Origin: Chryseobacterium sp.
Lineage (GTDB): Bacteria; Bacteroidota; Bacteroidia; Flavobacteriales; Weeksellaceae
Reading direction: 5' to 3'
Assembly: GCF_008014695.1 (NCBI RefSeq)
Contig: NZ_VOXE01000003.1
Coordinates: 372,001 to 436,000 of the forward strand
Length of the DNA: 64,000 bases
Shown here: piece after piece, positions 59,698 to 64,000 of the stretch
Numbering within the stretch: the first letter of the stretch is position 1
Layout: each line of letters starts with the position of its first letter
Notes under the pieces: generated by a model
What the model was told of the DNA's origin: nothing
Database searches by the model: none
What the model saw: only the letters and a program-made list of their open reading frames with translations
Translations under genes and position numbers: made by a program

Positions 59698-61383
59698 CTA
59701 TTTTTCAGCGGCAACTTTCGCGCTTCCTAAAATCTTTTCCAGAATTTTAAGGGTGATGAGGTAGGTTGGTTTTACTCCTGTCAGTCCAAGTCCGCCCGAT
59801 GATAGGGTTGAGCCTGTTTCCAGGGGGTTATCAGACGCGTAATACGCATAACACACAAACAGGTCCTGGGAAATATGATGGCGGATTTTAGAAGCCACCT
59901 GAATCGCTTTCTGATAATGAGCGCCTTCCATTTCCAGCCCTATTGCTTTCCATGAGGTATCCATGAAATATTTGAGGATGTCCTTGTTCTGGAGTGAAGT
60001 TCCGAGCACCGTAATCATGGCGCCTTCGTAGGATTTCAGTTCTTCATCTTCAAAATCAGACAGTTTCAGTGCATTTTCAAAGGAGTAATTATCAGCAGTT
60101 CCTTCAAAAATGTGGGAGGTTGGGATCATGATGTCACCTTTTCCGCCTGTTAAAATACCGGCTTTTCCCATAATGGAAACCGATTTCACCTTCATGGTAT
60201 AAATTTCACCGTTGAAATCATACGGTCGCAGCAGTTCATCCATCACTTCATAAGCCTGTTCGCCAAAAGCATAGTCGAAAACCATGATCACATCATCTCC
60301 GGAGTACTTTATACCCGCAAATGGCGTATTTTTCAAATCGGTTTTGGATAAATCGATGATCTGCACATCAATATTGCTGCCGCTTTGGTCGTCAATGTAA
60401 ATCAGACCGGCATTTTGGGAATGTTCGAGTACTTTTTCCTGAAGGGCCTTTTTATTTGAAATATCCTGATACAGTTTGTAATCTACAGTTTTCGTGGTTT
60501 TCTTGCCGAGCGCGTCGTTGGCATACAGCATGTTTTTCACCGAATGCATGTTGGCTGAAATAATATGCAAAGGCCGCATGTGGAGATTGTTCTCTGCAAG
60601 TACCTCTTTTACTTTATTTGCCCATTTTTCTCCGAAAAAGTGATGTCCAACCCTTTCGCGAAGGATGGCGGAGAAATGAACTTCGCGTTCGCGGATCTTT
60701 TTAAAATCGTTAAAACTTTCGTTTCCGAGATAGTAAATAATCTTGAAAAGCCGGTCCGGATTTCCATCGTCACCAAAAGAGTTATATGCATTTAGGGTTT
60801 CATCGAAAGTCCTTCCTAAAAGGGATGAAAGGTGAATCAAGGCTACTTCTTTTTCCTTACGGCTGAACTGTTTTTCCCCTTTTGCCACTTCTTCAATGAT
60901 TTTCCAGGCGCGTGTAGGTCGGTCGTTTTCATCGGTGATGAACGCCAGATTGCGGATTTTGTCAGCTTCAATGTAAAGAAAGGTGAGGTGGGTCAGGATA
61001 TCATAGATTTCCGAACGGCCAAGCAGCACTTCAATGTTCATCTGGTGCTCATCGATTCTGTAGCAGTTTCTCCGTCTTTTTTTCGGCACAATTACTTCAA
61101 AACTTCCTTTTTCGAAACCTTCATCGGATGTGAGATGGATGAAAGAGCATTCTTCAATGCCTTCCGGAAGCCTGTCGAGGACATAAAGGAGCCCGTCCAG
61201 TTCAATTTTATTGGCGACACCCATTGTTCCGTAAATTTCAGGATTAATGGTCGTAAGCAGTGTTCTTAAACTTTCTCCGGAGATACCCGACGGTTTAAAA
61301 AAACCGCGATAGAAGAGATGACGCATGGAAACATACAGCCTTTCGATGGCTTCGGTGGTTTCTCTGGCCCTTGAATTTACCAT
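59698..61383 (-). CDS. DUF6909 family protein with a nucleosidase-like C-terminal half
   Basis: 561 residues, no signal peptide or helices, so cytosolic. The N-terminus MVNSRARETTEAIERLYVSMRHLFYR and overall length match the flavobacterial DUF6909 family, which has no assigned function. By eye the C-terminal half resembles the AMP nucleosidase/nucleoside phosphorylase fold: GKAGILTGGKGDIMIP (406-421), GLEMEGA (482-488, compare the ribose-binding EME motif) and ASDNPLETG (516-524, compare the catalytic SDxP motif). The N-terminal 350 residues match nothing recognised. Nucleotide-cleaving activity is a hypothesis. Confidence 0.75.
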   Translation of the reverse strand: MVNSRARETTEAIERLYVSMRHLFYRGFFKPSGISGESLRTLLTTINPEIYGTMGVANKIELDGLLYVLDRLPEGIEECSFIHLTSDEGFEKGSFEVIVPKKRRRNCYRIDEHQMNIEVLLGRSEIYDILTHLTFLYIEADKIRNLAFITDENDRPTRAWKIIEEVAKGEKQFSRKEKEVALIHLSSLLGRTFDETLNAYNSFGDDGNPDRLFKIIYYLGNESFNDFKKIREREVHFSAILRERVGHHFFGEKWANKVKEVLAENNLHMRPLHIISANMHSVKNMLYANDALGKKTTKTVDYKLYQDISNKKALQEKVLEHSQNAGLIYIDDQSGSNIDVQIIDLSKTDLKNTPFAGIKYSGDDVIMVFDYAFGEQAYEVMDELLRPYDFNGEIYTMKVKSVSIMGKAGILTGGKGDIMIPTSHIFEGTADNYSFENALKLSDFEDEELKSYEGAMITVLGTSLQNKDILKYFMDTSWKAIGLEMEGAHYQKAIQVASKIRHHISQDLFVCYAYYASDNPLETGSTLSSGGLGLTGVKPTYLITLKILEKILGSAKVAAEK

Positions 61384-61386
61384 AGA

Positions 61387-61406
61387 TTATCTTTTGGCAA
61401 AGATAA
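61387..61406. promoter_or_regulatory. Perfect inverted repeat over the DUF6909 promoter
   Basis: TTATCTTT and AAAGATAA are separated by TGGC. The repeat includes the -7 box TATCTTTG (minus strand, 61398-61405) and ends 3 bases before the ATG. Either an operator or a 5' hairpin. Confidence 0.45.
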
Positions 61407-61523
61407 TACATCTGTTTGAAATCTGATTAAACGGTAAATGAAGAAATTGTGTACTTGCAACTTTGTTTTCAATGTAATATAGAAAAAAGCAGTGTTAAAG
61501 ATATATTAAAGTGATTCATACAG

Positions 61524-61555
61524 TTTGTATCTACCATTAAAATTGAGTAAATTTG
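61524..61555 (+). promoter_or_regulatory. Complete -33/-7 promoter of superoxide dismutase
   Basis: TTTG (61524-61527), 20-base spacer, TAAATTTG (61548-61555), 27 bases before the ATG. The best full match to the Bacteroidota housekeeping promoter in this window. Confidence 0.65.
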
Positions 61556-61582
61556 AATCATAACATTTAAAATCAATAAATT

Positions 61583-62179
61583 ATGTCATTTGAATTACCA
61601 CAATTAAACTATGCTTATGACGCATTGGAACCAGCCATTGATGCAAGAACAATGGAAATTCACCATACAAAACACCATCAAGCATATATTGATAACTTAA
61701 ACAAAGCCATTGCAGGGACAGATCTGGAAGGGAAAACCATCGAAGAAATCTGCAAAACGGGAACCGATAAACCGGCAGTCCGCAACAACGGCGGCGGCCA
61801 TTTTAACCACACTCTTTTCTGGGAAATCCTAACTCCTGGCGGAAGCAAAGAACCGGTAGGAAATGTAAAAACTGCTATTGAGGCTTTTGGAGGTTTCGAG
61901 AAATTTAAAACTGATTTTTCTGAAGCGGCTAAAACCAGATTCGGTTCTGGCTGGGCCTGGCTGTGTAAGAAAGACGACGGCTCAGTTTCCGTTTGTTCTA
62001 CTCCGAATCAGGACAATCCATTGATGCCTGTTTCAGAATGCAAAGGAGTTCCTGTATTAGGACTCGATGTTTGGGAACATGCTTATTATTTAAATTACCA
62101 GAATAAAAGACCCGATTATGTTGCTGCATTTTTCGACCTGATCAATTGGGATAAAGTAGAAGAGAAGTTCAATAAATAA
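61583..62179 (+). CDS. Superoxide dismutase (Fe/Mn family)
   Basis: 198 residues. It converts superoxide to O2 and H2O2. Metal ligands H27 ([12 protein letters not shown]), H76 ([11 protein letters not shown]), D162 and H166 ([11 protein letters not shown]). Q143 in TPNQDNPL occupies the position of the second-shell glutamine of Mn-type enzymes, so Mn or cambialistic use is likely. No signal peptide, so cytosolic. Own full promoter; 20-bp symmetric terminator. Confidence 0.96.
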   Translation: MSFELPQLNYAYDALEPAIDARTMEIHHTKHHQAYIDNLNKAIAGTDLEGKTIEEICKTGTDKPAVRNNGGGHFNHTLFWEILTPGGSKEPVGNVKTAIEAFGGFEKFKTDFSEAAKTRFGSGWAWLCKKDDGSVSVCSTPNQDNPLMPVSECKGVPVLGLDVWEHAYYLNYQNKRPDYVAAFFDLINWDKVEEKFNK

Positions 62180-62195
62180 GAAACAAATAATATCT

Positions 62196-62238
62196 ATTAA
62201 AACAAAAGGTTCAGCATCGCTGAACCTTTTGTTTTAAT
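62196..62238. terminator. Bidirectional terminator between superoxide dismutase and DUF6146
   Basis: A perfect 20-bp stem (arms 62196-62215 and 62219-62238) with loop ATC and A/T-rich outer ends. Its right arm includes the stop codon of the convergent lipoprotein gene. Confidence 0.92.
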
Positions 62239-62650
62239 GTGCATCGGCACCACTTAAATTGTTCATCTTCAGGCCATATTTCCATTTAACATAAGCAAAA
62301 ACCTGATACAGTTTGTATTCGAAATTCAGGCCGTAGTTTTCATTCGGGTCATAATCGATGGAAGATTCAATGATGTTTGGATAGCGACCGGAATAATAAT
62401 ACGAATTCCATTCGCTTACCAGAAACCTGTTCTTCGTTTTCAGATAACTTTCGGTGTACTGATTTGCCGGTTTGGCTATCGCATTTAAAAAGTAGTCGTA
62501 CTGCGTGTCAATAACCTGTAAATCCCATTCGCCATCCTCAGATTTGGAGGGTTTCATTGAGGTATTGTTTTTATTTTTTTCGGGTGTGGTCTGTGACGAG
62601 CATGCTGCGGCAAATAAAACGAAAAGCAGCGTCAGGATAATATTTTTCAT
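62234..62650 (-). CDS. DUF6146 lipoprotein
   Basis: 138 residues with signal peptide and lipobox (LFAAACSSQ). The folded part starts WDLQVIDTQYDYFLNAIAKPANQYTESYLKTKN (residues 43-75), followed by RFLVSEWN, matching the DUF6146 family of Bacteroidota. It ends NNLSGADAH. Function unknown. The stop lies inside the shared terminator. Confidence 0.82.
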   Translation of the reverse strand: MKNIILTLLFVLFAAACSSQTTPEKNKNNTSMKPSKSEDGEWDLQVIDTQYDYFLNAIAKPANQYTESYLKTKNRFLVSEWNSYYYSGRYPNIIESSIDYDPNENYGLNFEYKLYQVFAYVKWKYGLKMNNLSGADAH

Positions 62651-62681
62651 TCTTTTTTATGTAAAGTTAGTAAAATAAAAA

Positions 62682-62706
62682 AACCGAAGACAGCATCTTC
62701 GGTTTA
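62682..62706 (-). terminator. Terminator of the endonuclease/phosphatase-fold gene
   Basis: AAACCGAAGA/TCTTCGGTTT, a 10-bp stem with a 5-base loop. On the minus strand it is followed by TTTTATTTT. Confidence 0.85.
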
Positions 62707-62721
62707 ATAAATATTTGATTT

Positions 62722-63924
62722 TTATTTGTTAGTTACATGTTCTTTCTGCACAACAGATACAGCCGGAAAGTGGTCACTGTATCCTCCCGTGTAGCGGTCG
62801 CCATCCCATGATCTGAACGGGTAGCCTTTCCACTGACCCTGTGAATTCACAAGGTACGAAGGAGCGAAAATTTCAGCTTTAAAAACAGAATAGGTTTTGG
62901 TGAGTTTTTCAGGAGAATAAAGGTTTTTTGAAACGATGATCTGGTCAAAAAGATTCGGTGCATCGCGGTATGCCAAAGAAGCAACACCGCCTTTATAAAG
63001 TTTCATCATCAGATTATAATAAGGAGATTTATCTGACAATTCGGAAGGGTCACCCACTGCACCGAGATATTTCTTAAGACTCGGACTCACCGGATCATCA
63101 TTGAAATCTCCCATGGCAAACAGTTTAATATTAGGATCTTCCGCGCGCAGTTTATCCATTTCTTCTTTCAAAGCCGTTGCTGCAGCGATACGTCTTGGCA
63201 GCGAACGAGCTTCACCACCACTTCTTGAAGGCCAGTGATTCATGAAAACTGCAATTTTTTCGCCGTCAAGAAGGCCTTTTACAACGAGGATATCCCGCGT
63301 GTAACTCCGTTTTCCTTCATCATCAAAAATTTTGAGTTCCTTTTTGTAAAATTCAGATACGGTGAATCTTTTTTTCTGGTAAATGATGGCAATATCAATC
63401 CCTCTCGCATCATAAGAGTTATAATGGATGATTCCGTAATTGCTTTTTGCCAGTAAAGGATGACTGATAAGATCTTCGATAACCTTTCTGTTTTCAACTT
63501 CAATTAAGCCTACAATGGCAGGATTGTCATTGGTGTACTGTCTCCCGAGTTCTGAAATCACTTTGGCTTCGTTCGCCAGTTTTTGGTTGTACTTTTCGGT
63601 ATTCCAGTTTTTAGCACTGTTTGCGGTGAAATCATCAGCCAGTATCTGGTACCGGATAACTTTTTTACCTTTTAAAAGCTCATCGCTCCAAGGACCCTTA
63701 TATTCCTCTGTAGTTTCGAGATATTTAATGGAATCAAGGGGGACACTTCTGTGGAAGGCCGGATTATTAACGTCTTTAGTACCGTCAATATAATCAGCGG
63801 AAGGAACCGTGTCCCATAAATTTTCAACATTCAGAAATGCGATAGTTGCTCTCTGTACCTGCTTTTGCTGAGAAAAACTGAACCCGAAAACAAACAGAAT
63901 GAATAAAGTCAAATATTTTTTCAT
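62722..63924 (-). CDS. Exported endonuclease/exonuclease/phosphatase-family protein
   Basis: 400 residues with a signal peptide (MKKYLTLFILFVFGFSFSQ). EEP-fold motifs: FLNVENLWD near residue 31, the metal-binding glutamate in VGLIEVENRKVI, MNHWPSR near residue 230, MGDFNDDP near 275 and YSDHFPAVS at the end. Such exported enzymes in Bacteroidota are probable extracellular nucleases or phosphodiesterases; substrate unknown. Downstream terminator at 62682-62706. The 76 bases from its start to the window edge contain TAATTTTA (minus), a one-base variant of the -7 box. Confidence 0.9.
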   Translation of the reverse strand: MKKYLTLFILFVFGFSFSQQKQVQRATIAFLNVENLWDTVPSADYIDGTKDVNNPAFHRSVPLDSIKYLETTEEYKGPWSDELLKGKKVIRYQILADDFTANSAKNWNTEKYNQKLANEAKVISELGRQYTNDNPAIVGLIEVENRKVIEDLISHPLLAKSNYGIIHYNSYDARGIDIAIIYQKKRFTVSEFYKKELKIFDDEGKRSYTRDILVVKGLLDGEKIAVFMNHWPSRSGGEARSLPRRIAAATALKEEMDKLRAEDPNIKLFAMGDFNDDPVSPSLKKYLGAVGDPSELSDKSPYYNLMMKLYKGGVASLAYRDAPNLFDQIIVSKNLYSPEKLTKTYSVFKAEIFAPSYLVNSQGQWKGYPFRSWDGDRYTGGYSDHFPAVSVVQKEHVTNK

Positions 63925-64000
63925 AGGAAATTTACATATTTTTAAGGGTGTAAAATTAGTAATTATTTCCGAGGCTTACACTTAAATCTATAAAAAGGAA

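Noticed and set aside
1-64000. tRNA, rRNA, IS elements or prophage genes
   Set aside because: No cloverleaf with a TTCGA-type arm, transposase motif or phage structural gene was seen on either strand; short RNAs without strong motifs could still be missed by eye.

Overview
The window is chromosomal DNA from a member of the Bacteroidota, most likely the Chryseobacterium/Kaistella side of the Flavobacteriia. Evidence: a GLPGLI-family protein, TonB-dependent receptors, a fused CcoNO cbb3 oxidase with a mono-heme CcoP, HU-CCDC81, DUF6909 and DUF6146 type proteins, near absence of Shine-Dalgarno sequences, and the Bacteroidota -7 promoter element TAnnTTTG in front of more than twenty genes. No rRNA, tRNA, IS element, CRISPR array or prophage was found.

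Layout. 1-5.8 kb: 5' part of pyrD, a small exported protein, an AT-rich pair (GLPGLI protein plus a small exported peptide), glyS, a YdeI-like protein, sufS. 5.9-16.6 kb: prs-rplY, a haem-binding protein, an Ig-like lipoprotein, a beta-lactamase-fold lipoprotein, an HU-CCDC81/thioesterase/2-hydroxyacid dehydrogenase operon, a TonB-dependent receptor controlled by a TPP riboswitch (probable thiamine uptake) and a WG-repeat protein. 16.8-23.7 kb: aconitase, an outer-membrane beta-barrel receptor, a 530-base non-coding stretch with a phased 21-bp repeat array and a displaced rluA 3' end, then panB, a membrane protein and an RluA-type pseudouridine synthase. 23.8-33.6 kb: a Crp/Fnr regulator divergent from the complete cbb3 oxidase set (ccoI, ccoS, ccoNO, ccoQ, ccoP, ccoG, a FixH-like protein, a TauE/SafE-like protein). 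33.6-36.1 kb: an AT-rich acyltransferase gene lying between serS and a displaced second copy of the serS 3' end. 36.2-42.5 kb: a surface-polysaccharide operon (glycosyltransferase, FkbM methyltransferase, asparagine-synthase-like protein, flippase, lipoprotein) and a divergent methyltransferase. 42.5-48.5 kb: an MlaD protein with two Fe-S electron-transfer proteins and a small orphan family, then a PpiD-like foldase. 48.7-64 kb: lon, DoxX, DUF4349, pgi-folD-queE, a sugar transferase, MlaE/MlaF plus a beta-barrel protein, DUF6909, superoxide dismutase, DUF6146 and a secreted endonuclease/phosphatase-fold protein.

The most unusual signals are not single genes. (i) At two convergent gene borders (rluA and serS) the 3' end of a housekeeping gene occurs twice, once intact and once as a decayed fragment, with foreign-looking DNA between the copies. 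This suggests insertion by partial gene-end replacement. (ii) Two near-identical dyads, TGATRAATRTCA, sit in front of ccoI/crp and ccoS and suggest one Fnr-type circuit for oxidase maturation and structure. (iii) Terminator T-tracts and stop codons double as -7 boxes of the next gene. (iv) The DUF6909 protein carries nucleosidase-like motifs in its C-terminal half.
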